Assembly: GCF_033001325.1 (NCBI RefSeq)
Contig: NZ_CP133111.1
Location: forward strand, 1-64,000
DNA length: 64,000 nucleotides
Direction of reading: 5' to 3'
Source of the DNA: Rhodopseudomonas sp. BAL398
Lineage (GTDB): Bacteria > Pseudomonadota > Alphaproteobacteria > Rhizobiales > Xanthobacteraceae
Shown: positions 25,285-34,871 of the stretch, piece by piece
Layout: the number at the start of each line of letters is the position of its first letter
Numbering within the stretch: the stretch's first letter is position 1
Position numbers and translations under genes: made by a program
The notes under the pieces: generated by a model
Seen by the model: only the letters and a program-made list of their open reading frames with translations
Told to the model about the DNA's origin: nothing
The model's database searches: none

Positions 25285-26454
25285 TCAGCCTCCATAGGGT
25301 TCGAGGACGAGATCGCGGGTAACGATGACGCGCACGGGGAAGCCCGGTCGGATCGTCAGTGTCGGTGCGACCTGCAACTGGCGCTGGACGATCTGCTGGC
25401 CTGCGTCGTTGATCGTGTCCTGGGCACCGTTGCGGATCGCCTGGATAAGGCGTTCGTCATTATCCATGGTGAGTTCAGCCCCGACAGCCAGTAGCGTCGA
25501 AAGGCCGGCGGCCTTAGCCAGATCCCACCAGTGATAATCGACCCCATCCTCGAGTCCCGCATAGCCTTGCGGATCGGTACCGGGCTGGCGTTCGAGCACT
25601 ATCGAGCGGCCGTTGGGAAAGATTAGTCGGTTCCAGACGAGCAGCACGCGGCGGTCCCCGAAGCCGACGTCATTGCTGTATTCGCCGATGATGCGCGTGC
25701 CCTGCGGGATCAGCACCATGCTGCCGGTCGGACTGTCATAGATGTGCTGGGTCACCTGCGCCGTGATCTGACCGGGAAGATCCGAGCGGATGCCAGTAAT
25801 CAGAGCGGCCGGTATGACGGACCCTGCCTGCAGGATGAAGGGAGACGCCGGCGGAATGACGCGGTCGAGCGCCATGGTGCGCCGGTCAACCGGGGCGTTG
25901 AGGAAGGCGAGATCGTTGTTCTGTGCGGCGCCCGGTTGGTTGCCGAGATTGAGCCCAGCAAGGTTTTGTCCCGAGGTTTCCCGGGTGGCGCCTGGTGCGG
26001 TCTGGAAGAAGACCCGGCTGGTGCGCGCGGCTTCTTCCTCGGCCAGGCGGCGCTGTTCCTCCGGATCGGCGGCCGGTGCATTGATCGTCGGCGGCGGAAC
26101 GGGCTGTCCCCGCTCTTGCGCATCGAGGATCGGGCGGCCGAGATCGCCGGGAAGTGGGGGACCAAGCACGGGACCGGCGTAGTCGGTGGGCAGGTCGTTC
26201 AATCCATCGGCGGTATTGCGGTTCTCTGTCGAATAAAGTTCGTTGCTGCCAGCTCCATTGTCGGGCGTCTGGAGCGCATAGATCAGGGCGCCGCCGACAC
26301 CGAGCGCTCCGACCAGACCAAGGCCGGCGAGGACCCGGCGCGAGAGCCGCGTGACACGCGGCGGGGTTCCCCGGAGGCGCATTGGTTCGGCGATGTCGGC
26401 GGACGGTGCTTCGAGCGGCACATCGTCCTCCTTGGTGTTGTGGATGTCGCTCAT
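25285..26454 (-). CDS. trbI: TrbI, VirB10-like conjugation channel protein
   Basis: This 389-residue protein spans the inner membrane once (LAGLGLVGALGVGGALIYAL, about 45-65), then has a long Pro-rich periplasmic linker and the C-terminal VirB10 beta-barrel domain (about 200-389). That domain contains GTRIIGEYSNDVGFGDRRVL and the conserved W-rich YHWWDLAKAA. VirB10/TrbI links inner and outer membrane parts of the type IV secretion channel. It overlaps trbG by four bases (ATGA). Confidence 0.95.
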   Translation of the reverse strand: MSDIHNTKEDDVPLEAPSADIAEPMRLRGTPPRVTRLSRRVLAGLGLVGALGVGGALIYALQTPDNGAGSNELYSTENRNTADGLNDLPTDYAGPVLGPPLPGDLGRPILDAQERGQPVPPPTINAPAADPEEQRRLAEEEAARTSRVFFQTAPGATRETSGQNLAGLNLGNQPGAAQNNDLAFLNAPVDRRTMALDRVIPPASPFILQAGSVIPAALITGIRSDLPGQITAQVTQHIYDSPTGSMVLIPQGTRIIGEYSNDVGFGDRRVLLVWNRLIFPNGRSIVLERQPGTDPQGYAGLEDGVDYHWWDLAKAAGLSTLLAVGAELTMDNDERLIQAIRNGAQDTINDAGQQIVQRQLQVAPTLTIRPGFPVRVIVTRDLVLEPYGG

Positions 26455-27428
26455 GATCCGGGCCTCCCGTCAGTACGCACGATCCTGACGGTCAGCTGGC
26501 GGTCGCCGCTGCCAAGCCGCAACTCGGCCGCCGCGAAGATGCGATCCACGATCAGGATGTTTCGGTAGATGCGGCTGTTGACGATCTCCGGCTCGCCATC
26601 CGAACCGAGGACGAAGAGCGGCGGCATCTCGCCCTGCACGATCCCTGCTGGGAAGACGATGTAGACCCGTCGCCCGTCGTCGAAGACCGAGACGGGCCGC
26701 CAGGGCGGGCTGTCGCCCTGCAGGCCGTAGCGGTAGTGGCGGGCCGACGCGGCGGGGATCCTCGGTGTTGTCGGCGTTGCACTCTGCGTGGCCGGGGGCT
26801 GCGGATAGGCCCAGGCGACGGCAGGCATGTAGGGATCGTCGCGGGATCGCAGCTCGAGCATATAGGTGCGCCGGTCTGTGGTGATGACCAGGTTGGTTAC
26901 GATGTCCGGTCGCGTCGGCTTGACGAGGATATGAACGCGGCGCGATGTTCCCGAGCCGCTCTCGGTATCGCCGATGATCCAGCGGGCGGTATCGCCGGCG
27001 GCGATCGGCCCGGCGCCGGTCAACGCTTCGCCCGGTTCGAGCGCGATGTTGGTGATCTGGCCCGGTGCGGCATAGACCTGATACAGCGCTCCCTCGCTCC
27101 AGGGATAGATCTGGATCGAATTGTAGTAGCCTTCCCGGCGAGGCTCGACTCGGGCGGCCACATTGGCATTCTCGACTTGTCCCGTCGGTGTGGAAGATGC
27201 CTGTCCACCTCGCGCGACCGTCCAGGCCGGCGGCGTGTGGAGCGGTCTCGGCCGTTCATCGACCGGGGGTCGCTCGACCGTGGGCTGCGGCGGCACGCTG
27301 TCATCGTAGCCGATCTCCGGCGGCCGATACGTTGCGCATCCGGCGAGCGCCGATGCGGAAATCAGCACAAACGGCAATGCGGCTTTACGGAAAATCAGGA
27401 GCGCGGGATTGCGGACAATCGTGCTCAT
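26451..27428 (-). CDS. trbG: TrbG, VirB9-like conjugation lipoprotein
   Basis: This protein is 325 residues from the ATG at 27428. A signal peptide ends in the lipobox LAGC, so it is a lipoprotein. A Pro-rich linker follows, then VirB9-like domains with IQIYPWSEGALYQVYAAPGQ, RWIIGDTESGSG and the C-terminal RIYRNILIVDRIF. VirB9/TrbG forms the outer membrane core of the mating channel with TrbI and TrbH-type lipoproteins. A longer in-frame extension upstream runs inside trbF and was rejected. It overlaps trbF by four bases. Confidence 0.95.
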   Translation of the reverse strand: MSTIVRNPALLIFRKAALPFVLISASALAGCATYRPPEIGYDDSVPPQPTVERPPVDERPRPLHTPPAWTVARGGQASSTPTGQVENANVAARVEPRREGYYNSIQIYPWSEGALYQVYAAPGQITNIALEPGEALTGAGPIAAGDTARWIIGDTESGSGTSRRVHILVKPTRPDIVTNLVITTDRRTYMLELRSRDDPYMPAVAWAYPQPPATQSATPTTPRIPAASARHYRYGLQGDSPPWRPVSVFDDGRRVYIVFPAGIVQGEMPPLFVLGSDGEPEIVNSRIYRNILIVDRIFAAAELRLGSGDRQLTVRIVRTDGRPGS

Positions 27429-28114
27429 TGGCCCATCTCCCGCGACCAGTTGATGGCGTTGACGTAGATGCCGAGCGGGTTGGCGCGCAGCCTCTCGGCG
27501 TCGCGCGGCGGCTGGATGACGATGGTCAGGATCGCCGTCCATCTCTCTGTCTTGGAGAGCTGGCCGTTCTCGTAATGCCGTTCGGTCCAGGCCACGCGGA
27601 AGGAATTCGGCGAGGCGCGAATGACGCTCGAGACTTCGACGGCGATCTGCTGACGCCCGACCCGTGTGAACGGGTCGTTGGCTCGGGCATAATCGTTGAG
27701 CGCCAGTGCGCCGCGATCGGTGGTGAACTCGTACGCGCGCAGCCAGTTCTGGCGGACGATGATCGCGTCGGAGGGGATCGCGCGCACTTGTTCGATGAAG
27801 CGCGCCAAATGGAATGCGATCTGCGGATCGCTCGGCTCGAAGCCGGCTTCCGCAGGGCCGACCGCGTGCGCCTCGCCGAGATTGTCGACCTCGACGACCC
27901 ACGGTACGACGGTGCCGGTCGTGGCTTGCCAGACCAGGGCGCTTGCGAAGCCGCCGGACAGGATCAGGCAGCCGAACGCCATCAGACGCCAGTTGCGGGC
28001 CTGCACGCGCGCCGAGCCGATGCGCTCGTCCCAGACCTGGGCCGCACGCTGGTACGGCGTCTCCGGTTCGGGGGATTTGCCGTAATGGGTGGTAGATCGT
28101 TTGAAGAAGCTCAT
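27425..28114 (-). CDS. trbF: TrbF, VirB8-like conjugation protein
   Basis: This 229-residue protein has a cytoplasmic N-terminus (YQRAAQVWDERIGSARVQARNW), one membrane helix (about 43-65) and a periplasmic VirB8-like domain (about 75-225), with conserved NPLGIYVNAINWSREM at the end. TrbF/VirB8 nucleates assembly of the mating channel. It is joined to trbL by a four-base ATGA overlap and to trbG in the same way. Confidence 0.95.
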   Translation of the reverse strand: MSFFKRSTTHYGKSPEPETPYQRAAQVWDERIGSARVQARNWRLMAFGCLILSGGFASALVWQATTGTVVPWVVEVDNLGEAHAVGPAEAGFEPSDPQIAFHLARFIEQVRAIPSDAIIVRQNWLRAYEFTTDRGALALNDYARANDPFTRVGRQQIAVEVSSVIRASPNSFRVAWTERHYENGQLSKTERWTAILTIVIQPPRDAERLRANPLGIYVNAINWSREMGQ

Positions 28115-29463
28115 GAGCGATTCCCCTCAGAGAGATTGACAGAACTGGCGCCGCCATGGCTGTCGCCGGAGCGCACGGCATGCGCGGCGGCCTGGACGCC
28201 ATGAGAGAGGCGCTGCGAACGCTTCATGCGCTTCGCCCAGTCAGGCGCGCCGTCAGTTGGTGTGGCTGGAGCTGCGGCGGAACCCGCAGTGCTGGCGGTA
28301 TCGCCCAGTGTCCCGCCGCTCGTCTCGAATGCCGATCGAGCGCCCGACTGGAAACTCTGTCGCATGCTGCCGGACGCTCTGGACGCGGCACTCCGCAACG
28401 GTGATGTGGCGGCCCTCGCGCCTGTGCTCGCCACCGCGCCAAGACCGGAAGCAATGCCAGCCGCGCCGGACTGGCCGGCCGATCCAAGGCTGTATGCGGT
28501 TGCCGCTCCACCTGCCGCAGCGGCACCGCCGCGTGCGGCGGCCGCCGTACCCGAAAGCGCCATGCCGCCGCCTCTCGCGGCGAGACCGGCGGCGCCCACG
28601 CCCGCCAAGGCAGCGCCGCCCACGGCAAGACCGGTTCCGACGGCAGCGCCGGCGCCAAGCTGCGGCCCGCCCGAGACGATGCCGTTGGCGATACCCGGTC
28701 CGAAGATGCCGAGGCCGAGCAGCGACAGCGCCGCGAGCACGACGGTCATGGCCTCGTCGATCGTCGGCGTGACGCCCCCGAAACCGGCGGTGAACTGCGA
28801 GAACAGGGTCGAGCCGATGCCGATGATGACGGCGAGAACCAGCACCTTGATGCCCGACGAGATCACGTTGCCGAGCACTCGTTCGGCCATGAAGGCGGTC
28901 TTGCCGAAGAGGCCGAAGGGGATGAGGACGAACCCGGCGAGCGTCGTAAGCTTGAACTCGATCAGGGTGATGAAAAGCTGGATGGAGAGGATGAAGAAGG
29001 CGAGCAGGACCAGCGCCCAGGCAAAGAGCAGGCAGGCGATCTGGATGAAGTTCTCGAAGAAGGCGACCCAGCCCATCAGGTCGGAAATGGATTCGAGCAG
29101 GGGTCGCGCCGCATCGAGCCCGGTCTGGGCGACACGGCCCGGACGCATCAGATCGGCGGCGGTGAAGCCGGTGCCGGACGCCATCAGGCCGAGGCCGGCG
29201 AAGCTCTCGAAGACGATACGGGCGAGATTGTTCCAGTTGCCGATGATGTAGGCGAAAACGCCGACGAAGAGGGTTTTCTTGACGAGCCGCGCGATGATGT
29301 CGTCGTCGGCGCCCCAGGACCAGAAGAGGGCGGCGAGCGTCACGTCGATGACGATCAGCGTTGTCGCGATGAAGGCTACCTCACCGCCGAGCAGGCCGAA
29401 TCCGCTGTCGATATAGCTGGTGAAGACCCCCAAAAAATTGTCGATGACGCCGGTGCCGCCCAT
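28111..29463 (-). CDS. trbL: TrbL, VirB6-like polytopic membrane protein
   Basis: This 450-residue protein has about six membrane helices between residues 20 and 285, in the VirB6 order: FSRxxxxxLxF-type cytoplasmic loops, SIQLFITLIEFKLTTLAGF and IKVLVLAVIIGIGS. An Ala/Gly/Ser-rich tail (about 285-450) follows, typical of TrbL. It is the inner membrane part of the channel. Its start is 6 bp after the trbK stop. Confidence 0.95.
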   Translation of the reverse strand: MGGTGVIDNFLGVFTSYIDSGFGLLGGEVAFIATTLIVIDVTLAALFWSWGADDDIIARLVKKTLFVGVFAYIIGNWNNLARIVFESFAGLGLMASGTGFTAADLMRPGRVAQTGLDAARPLLESISDLMGWVAFFENFIQIACLLFAWALVLLAFFILSIQLFITLIEFKLTTLAGFVLIPFGLFGKTAFMAERVLGNVISSGIKVLVLAVIIGIGSTLFSQFTAGFGGVTPTIDEAMTVVLAALSLLGLGIFGPGIANGIVSGGPQLGAGAAVGTGLAVGGAALAGVGAAGLAARGGGMALSGTAAAARGGAAAAGGAATAYSLGSAGQSGAAGIASGLGAVASTGARAATSPLRSAASRASGSMRQSFQSGARSAFETSGGTLGDTASTAGSAAAPATPTDGAPDWAKRMKRSQRLSHGVQAAAHAVRSGDSHGGASSVNLSEGNRS

Positions 29464-29469
29464 GGATCG

Positions 29470-29751
29470 CTATTCCTCGTCTCTGGATGCGGCGCCGGAC
29501 GGTGCACGGCCGAGGAAACGGTCGCGGGTCTCGGCCCAGACCGCGAGACACTCGGTGTCGCGAACGGCGGCTTCGCCAAGTTGCTGGCAGCGGCGCTGTT
29601 CCGCGCGCAACGGATCGACGGAGGGCGCAAAGGCTGGCGCGGGCGCCGGTCGTGCAGGCTCCTCATCGCGCGTCAACTCGATCACCGTCGCTGTCATGGC
29701 GAAGGCGACGAAGACGATTGCTCCGATCCGCGCCAGCGTCTTCCCCTCCAT
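29470..29751 (-). CDS. trbK: TrbK-like small membrane protein (entry exclusion)
   Basis: This 93-residue protein has one N-terminal membrane segment (ARIGAIVFVAFAMTATVIEL), then a Pro/Ala-rich stretch and a Cys-containing end (CQQLGEAAVRDTECLAVWAE). It matches the trbK-alt family found between trbJ and trbL. TrbK blocks entry of a second copy of the same element into the host. The ATG at 29751 follows AAGGAGGGAG; an in-frame ATG at 29772 is less likely. Confidence 0.88.
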   Translation of the reverse strand: MEGKTLARIGAIVFVAFAMTATVIELTRDEEPARPAPAPAFAPSVDPLRAEQRRCQQLGEAAVRDTECLAVWAETRDRFLGRAPSGAASRDEE

Positions 29752-29781
29752 CGCTCCCTCCTTTCCGGCCATCGGCCCAGG

Positions 29782-30555
29782 TCAGTTGTTGCCGGTGTTG
29801 AACATCTGCGCGTTGCCGGGCTGATAGCCGCTGCCGGGTGTCAGGAAGCGCTCGCGCTGCACGCGCCCCTGTTCGGCCGCGGCCGCGCGCTCGGCGTCGG
29901 TCAGCGCCTGGGCGCGGCCATTGGCGGCGATGACGGCCGTCAGATCGGCGAGTTGTTGCGCCTGCAATGCAAGAAGCTGGTTGCCGGCCTGGGTCGCCTG
30001 AAGCGCGCCGGTCGCGCCCTGGCTCTGGTCGACCAGCGCTTCCATCTGGGCGCGGTTAGTCTCGATATTGCCGACGACGCCAGCCTGGACGCGCATGGCA
30101 TCCTGCAGGCCGCCGACATTGTTTTCCCAGCGTGAGCGGGCATCGGCGACGAGCTGCTGTTCCGACGCGCTCATGTCGATATTGGCGTATTTCTGCTGGA
30201 AGGCCTGGTCGATCTGCTGGACGTCGAAGGCAATGTTCTGTGCTTGCTGAAGCAGGGACTGCGTGCGCCCGACCGCCTGCTGCAATTGCTGCAACGAGGA
30301 GTAAGGGAGGCTCGTCAGGTTGCGCGCCTGGTTGATCAGCATCTGCGCTTCGTTTTGAAGCGATGTGATCTGGTTGTTGATCTGCTCGAGGGCGCGGGCT
30401 GCCTGCAGCACGTTCTGTGCATAGTTTGTCGGATCGTAGACGATCCATGCCGCCGAGGCCGGTGGCGCCAACACCATCGGCAGGGTCGCGATTGGCGCGC
30501 CGATGAGCGCGGCTGCAAAGCGGGCCGCGCGCGAACGGGAGTTACGTGTCTTCAT
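29782..30555 (-). CDS. trbJ: TrbJ, VirB5-like conjugation protein
   Basis: This 257-residue secreted protein has an N-terminal signal (AALIGAPIATLPMVLAPPASAA), then long Gln-rich coiled-coil helices (ALEQINNQITSLQNEAQMLI, SSLQQLQQAVGRTQSLLQQ) typical of TrbJ/VirB5. It is the minor pilus component exposed to the outside. The ATG at 30555 follows AAGAAGGAGACTG and overlaps the trbE stop by 14 bases; a longer upstream frame inside trbE was rejected. Confidence 0.95.
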   Translation of the reverse strand: MKTRNSRSRAARFAAALIGAPIATLPMVLAPPASAAWIVYDPTNYAQNVLQAARALEQINNQITSLQNEAQMLINQARNLTSLPYSSLQQLQQAVGRTQSLLQQAQNIAFDVQQIDQAFQQKYANIDMSASEQQLVADARSRWENNVGGLQDAMRVQAGVVGNIETNRAQMEALVDQSQGATGALQATQAGNQLLALQAQQLADLTAVIAANGRAQALTDAERAAAAEQGRVQRERFLTPGSGYQPGNAQMFNTGNN

Positions 30556-33007
30556 GATCAGTCTCCTTCTTGGGCTGGGGGGTGAGATTGCTGAGATCGG
30601 GAATGAGATCGGCCGCCCAGTCGACGCCGCGCTCCCGCAGCCAGGCGGCGAGGAAATCCGTGCGGCCATGTTCGGCAAGGATGCGCGCTATTGCGGTCTG
30701 ATCGGTCTTGGCGGAGGTGGCGCAGAGCGCGAGCGCCACTTCGCTGAGGCCCAGTTCGAAGAGCCGGTTGCCGCGCCGCGACTGGCAGTAATAGTCGCGC
30801 TTGGGCGTGGCCCGCGCGAGGATCTCGATCTGGCGGTCATTGAGGCCGAAGCGTCGATAGATCGCGGTGATCTGCGGCTCGATCGCGCGTTCGTTCGGGA
30901 GGAGCAACCGTGTCTGGCAGCTCTCGATGATGGCCGGCGCGATGGCCGAACCGTCGATATCGCTGAGGCTTTGCGTGGCAAAGACGACTGAAGCGTTCTT
31001 CTTCCGGAGCGTCTTCAGCCACTCGCGGAGCTGGCCGGCGAAACCCTCGTCGTCGAGCGCCAGCCAGCCCTCGTCGATGATGATGAGGGTAGGCGAACCA
31101 TCGAGCCGGTCCTCGATGCGGTGGAAGAGATAGGCCAGCACCGCTGGCGCCGCGCCGGTGCCGATCAGACCCTCGGTCTCGAAGGCCTGCACGGTCGCTT
31201 CACCGAGATGCTCGGACTCGGCATCGAGCAACCGACCGTAGGCGCCGCCGACGCAATAGGGCCTGAGCGCCTGCTTCAGGTCATTGGACTGGAGCAGCAC
31301 GGCCAGGCCTGTGATCGTCCGTTCCCCAGCAGGCGCGGATGCGAGCGAAGTCAGCGCCGTCCAGAGATGCTCCTTCACCTCGGGCGTGATCTCGACGCCT
31401 TCGCGCATCAGGATCGCCACTAGCCAGTCGGCCGCCCAAGCCCGCTCCGCCGTCTCTTCGAGGCGCGAGAGCGGCTGCAGCGAGACACTCTGGTCATCGC
31501 CTTCGGTCAGGCCACCGCCCAGATCATGCCAGTCACCGCCCATGGCGAGCGCGGCGGCGCGGATCGAGCCTCCGAAGTCGAAGGCGAAGACCTGGGAACC
31601 GGCATAGCGGCGGAACTGAAGCGCCATGAGCGCCAGCAGCACGGACTTGCCCGCGCCTGTCGGGCCGACGACGAGCGTATGCCCGACATCGCCAACATGA
31701 AGGGAAAACCGGAACGGGGTCGAGCCCTCGGTCTTGCCGAACAGCAGTGGGGGCGCTGCAAGGTGCTCATCCCGTTCCGGCCCCGCCCACACGGCACTGA
31801 GGGGGATCATGTGGGCGAGATTGAGCGTGGAGATCGGCGGCTGGCGGACATTGGCGTAGACATGTCCGGGCAGCGAGCCGAGCCACGCATCGACGGCGTT
31901 GATGGTCTCGGGCATCGCGGTGAAGTCGCGGCCCTGGATGACCTTCTCGACCAGACGCAGCTTCTCGTCGGCAACGCGCGGGTCGGCGTCCCACACCGTC
32001 ATCGTCGCGGTGACATAGGCGACACCGGCATAGTCCGCGCCGAGCTCCTGCAGGGCGAGATCGGCATCGGCCGCCTTGTTCGACGCGTCGGTGTCGACCA
32101 GGACCGAAGCCTCGTTGGTCATCACCTCCTTGAGGATCGCGGCAATCGACTTGCGCTTGGCGAACCATTGCCGGCGGATGCGGGTCAGGAGCTTCGTCGC
32201 ATCCGTCTTGTCCATCAGGATGGCGCGGGTCGACCAGCGATAGGGAAAGGCGAGCCGGTTGAGCTCGTCGAGCAGGCCGGGCGTGGTCGCCGTCGGAAAT
32301 CCGGTGATCGTCAACACGCGCAGATGCTCGTCACCGAGACGGGGCTCCAGCCCGCCGGCGAGCGGCTGGTCCGCGAGCAGCGCGTCCAGGTATATGGGCG
32401 TCTCGGGGACGCGGACACGATGGCGTTTGGTCGAGACGCAGCCGTGCAAATAGGTTAGGGTCTCGGCGTCATCGAGCCAGCGGCATTCGGGCATGAAGGC
32501 GTCGACGAGGCGGAGCACGCGGTCGGTGCGGTCGGCGAAGCCGGTCAGGACCTCATGCGGATCGATGCCCTTGGTCTCACGGCCTTCATAAAGCCAGCTC
32601 TCGGCGCGTGCGGCGTCCTCGGCCGGTGGCAGGTAGGTAAAGGTGAGGAAATAGCTCGACTCGAAATGCGCACCCGCTTCCTCGAAGCTCGCCTTGCGCT
32701 CGGCGTCGACCAGCGCGGAGGCCGCATCGGGAAAGCGGCTGTCGGGATAGACGTTCGAGGGGTGGCGCTGCGCTTCGACGAAGATCGCCCAGCCGGAGCC
32801 GAGACGGCGGAACGCGTTGTTGAGCCGCCCCGCCACGGCGATCAGTTCCGCCGGCACCGCCGAATCGAGATCCGGGCCGCGGAACCGTGCGGTGCGCTGG
32901 AAACTCCCGTCTTTGTTGAGGACAATACCGCTGCCAGCTAGCGCCACCCAGGGCAGATAATCGGCAAGCCGGGTGTTGCGGTTGCGGTACTCGGCTAGGT
33001 TCATCAT
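30542..33007 (-). CDS. trbE: TrbE, VirB4-like conjugation ATPase
   Basis: This 821-residue motor ATPase of the type IV secretion channel has an N-terminal CagE/TrbE domain (about 1-400), followed by Walker A VVGPTGAGKSVLLALMAL (about 450), Walker B LIIIDEGWLALDD and KNASVVFATQSLSDIDGS. The length and order match the family. It lies 16 bp after trbD and overlaps trbJ. Confidence 0.96.
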   Translation of the reverse strand: MMNLAEYRNRNTRLADYLPWVALAGSGIVLNKDGSFQRTARFRGPDLDSAVPAELIAVAGRLNNAFRRLGSGWAIFVEAQRHPSNVYPDSRFPDAASALVDAERKASFEEAGAHFESSYFLTFTYLPPAEDAARAESWLYEGRETKGIDPHEVLTGFADRTDRVLRLVDAFMPECRWLDDAETLTYLHGCVSTKRHRVRVPETPIYLDALLADQPLAGGLEPRLGDEHLRVLTITGFPTATTPGLLDELNRLAFPYRWSTRAILMDKTDATKLLTRIRRQWFAKRKSIAAILKEVMTNEASVLVDTDASNKAADADLALQELGADYAGVAYVTATMTVWDADPRVADEKLRLVEKVIQGRDFTAMPETINAVDAWLGSLPGHVYANVRQPPISTLNLAHMIPLSAVWAGPERDEHLAAPPLLFGKTEGSTPFRFSLHVGDVGHTLVVGPTGAGKSVLLALMALQFRRYAGSQVFAFDFGGSIRAAALAMGGDWHDLGGGLTEGDDQSVSLQPLSRLEETAERAWAADWLVAILMREGVEITPEVKEHLWTALTSLASAPAGERTITGLAVLLQSNDLKQALRPYCVGGAYGRLLDAESEHLGEATVQAFETEGLIGTGAAPAVLAYLFHRIEDRLDGSPTLIIIDEGWLALDDEGFAGQLREWLKTLRKKNASVVFATQSLSDIDGSAIAPAIIESCQTRLLLPNERAIEPQITAIYRRFGLNDRQIEILARATPKRDYYCQSRRGNRLFELGLSEVALALCATSAKTDQTAIARILAEHGRTDFLAAWLRERGVDWAADLIPDLSNLTPQPKKETDHEDT

Positions 33008-33023
33008 CGCTGCGCCTTCCCCT

Positions 33024-33305
33024 TCAGACCGTCAGATGCGCGGGAATGCGCAGATGGCGGCGGCCGACCTCGACGAAGAGCGGATCGCGCTTGGCGGCCC
33101 AGACCGCCGCAATGTGTCCGATCGCCCAGATTGCAATGCCGACCAGCCAGAGCCGCAGACCGAGACCGACCGCACCGGCCAGCGTGCCGTTCATGATGGC
33201 GATGGCGCGCGGCGCACCGCCCAGCAGGATTGGCTCGGTCAGCGCACGGTGAACGGGAACTGAGAAGCCGAGCAGTTCCCCGCTGTGCCCTTCGTCGGCT
33301 GCCAT
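33024..33305 (-). CDS. trbD: TrbD, VirB3-like conjugation protein
   Basis: This 93-residue protein has the VirB3 start pattern (FSVPVHRALTEPILLGGAPR), one or two hydrophobic segments (GAVGLGLRLWLVGIAIWAIG) and the usual RDPLFVEVGRRHLRIPAHL end. It works with the TrbE ATPase in the inner membrane. Its start codon overlaps the trbC stop by one base. Confidence 0.94.
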   Translation of the reverse strand: MAADEGHSGELLGFSVPVHRALTEPILLGGAPRAIAIMNGTLAGAVGLGLRLWLVGIAIWAIGHIAAVWAAKRDPLFVEVGRRHLRIPAHLTV

Positions 33306-33637
33306 CAGATCAGCGCCCCGCCGCCGAAGGAGAAGAAGGACAGGAAGAAGGAGCTCGCCGCGAAGGCAATCGAGAGGCCGAAGACAATCTGGATCAGGCG
33401 CCGGAACCCGCCGGAGGTGTCGCCGAAGGCAAGCGTCAGGCCGGTGATGATAATGATGATGACGGCGATGATCTTGGCGACCGGCCCCTCGATGGATTCG
33501 AGGATCGACTGGAGCGGCGCCTCCCAGGGCATGGAGGAGCCGGAGGCGTGCGCGGCAGGCGTCATCATAACGGCGATGACCACGGCCGACGCGGCGGTCG
33601 TCAGTCTCTGGCGGACGTTATGCAGGATCTGGTTCAT
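33305..33637 (-). CDS. trbC: TrbC, VirB2-like pilin
   Basis: This 110-residue prepilin has a signal segment (ASAVVIAVMMTPAAHASG), then two hydrophobic helices (VAKIIAVIIIIITGLTLAFG and LIQIVFGLSIAFAASSFFLS) with a short charged loop. This is the VirB2/TrbC layout. The protein is processed and sometimes cyclised by TraF-type peptidase; a TraF homologue is encoded at 52419-52964. It overlaps trbB by 20 bases. Confidence 0.95.
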   Translation of the reverse strand: MNQILHNVRQRLTTAASAVVIAVMMTPAAHASGSSMPWEAPLQSILESIEGPVAKIIAVIIIIITGLTLAFGDTSGGFRRLIQIVFGLSIAFAASSFFLSFFSFGGGALI

Positions 33638-34643
33638 GGGAGCTTTCCTTCGTGGTTGCTGTGGGAAGAGGTGCGTCCGGAGTCTCGATCGCTCGAACGA
33701 CGCGATAATCGCCGTCGGGCGAGAGGCCCTCGACGCGGGCGAGCTCTGCGAGCCGGCGCGCGGAGCCGCGTCCCGACAGCACGGCGACGAGATCGATGGT
33801 CTCCGCGATCAATGCGCGGGGGACGGTGACGACGGCTTCCTGGATGAGTTGCTCGAGCCGGCGCAGCGCGCCGAGTCCCGATCCCGCGTGGATCGTGCCG
33901 ACGCCGCCCGGATGGCCGGTGCCCCAGGCCTTGAGGAGATCGAGGGCCTCGCTGCCGCGAACCTCGCCGATGGGGATGCGGTCGGGCCGCAGGCGAAGGG
34001 ACGAGCGGACGAGGTCGGAGAGCGAGGCAACGCCGTCCTTCGTCCGCATGGCGACGAGGTTCGGCGCGGCGCATTGCAGTTCGCGCGTATCCTCGATGAT
34101 GACGACGCGGTCGGCTGTCTTCGCGACCTCGGCCAGCAGCGCATTGGTGAGCGTGGTCTTGCCGGTCGAGGTGCCGCCGGCGACGAGGATGTTTGCCCGC
34201 GCGGCGACGCCAGCCCGCAGGGCCGAGGCCTGCTCGGCCGTCATGATGCCGGCGGCGACATAGTCGTCGAGGGAGAAAACAGCCACGGCCGGCTTGCGGA
34301 TCGCGAAAGCTGGCGCAGCAACGACCGGCGGCAGAAGCCCCTCGAACCGCTCCCCCGTTCCTGGCAGCTCCGCCGAGACGCGCGGGCTTCCGGTATGAAC
34401 CTCGGCGCCGACGTGGTGGGCGACGAGACGGATGATGCGTTCGCCGTCTTCCGGTGCCAAGCGCTCGCCCGTATCGGATAGACCCTCGGAGAGACGGTCG
34501 ATCCACAACCGCCCGTCAGGGTTCAGCATCACCTCGACGACGCCGGGATCTTCCAGGAACGTCGCGATGGCCGGACCGAGCGCGGTGCGCAGCATCCGTG
34601 CGCCGCGTGCGATCCCTTCCGAATTGTGATGTGAGGCTGCCAT
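33618..34643 (-). CDS. trbB: TrbB, VirB11-like conjugation ATPase
   Basis: This 341-residue hexameric ATPase energises pilus and channel assembly. Walker [20 protein letters not shown], Asp box IEDTRELQ, Walker B-like [20 protein letters not shown] and the His box [19 protein letters not shown] are intact. In most elements of this family trbB directly follows copG; here about 10.8 kb of copper cargo separates them. A 6-bp hairpin (ATCCCC-ATGC-GGGGAT, 34677-34692) lies just upstream and could be an operator. Confidence 0.96.
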   Translation of the reverse strand: MAASHHNSEGIARGARMLRTALGPAIATFLEDPGVVEVMLNPDGRLWIDRLSEGLSDTGERLAPEDGERIIRLVAHHVGAEVHTGSPRVSAELPGTGERFEGLLPPVVAAPAFAIRKPAVAVFSLDDYVAAGIMTAEQASALRAGVAARANILVAGGTSTGKTTLTNALLAEVAKTADRVVIIEDTRELQCAAPNLVAMRTKDGVASLSDLVRSSLRLRPDRIPIGEVRGSEALDLLKAWGTGHPGGVGTIHAGSGLGALRRLEQLIQEAVVTVPRALIAETIDLVAVLSGRGSARRLAELARVEGLSPDGDYRVVRAIETPDAPLPTATTKESSHEPDPA

Positions 34644-34676
34644 CCGATCCCCGATTCCAGCGGGGACAAACGGACG

Positions 34677-34692
34677 ATCCCCATGCGGGGAT
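34677..34692. repeat. Inverted repeat upstream of trbB
   Basis: ATCCCC-ATGC-GGGGAT is a perfect 6-bp stem with a 4-base loop, 34-49 bases upstream of the trbB start. No -35/-10 was assigned. It may be a regulatory site for the trb operon or part of the cargo insertion junction. Confidence 0.3.
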
Positions 34693-34871
34693 GATTAAAA
34701 GAGCCTGAGCTATGGCTGATTCAACAAGGGATTAGCGGCGTCGTAGTGTAGCGTGTGAAAACAGGAGAACGGCGATCCGTTCCTGCCCGGCTGCTTCCGG
34801 AAATTGCGGAAGATTTGCGAGTTGCTCGGTTCTTCGATTGACTGCCGTTGCAGGGTGCGGCTGGATTTACC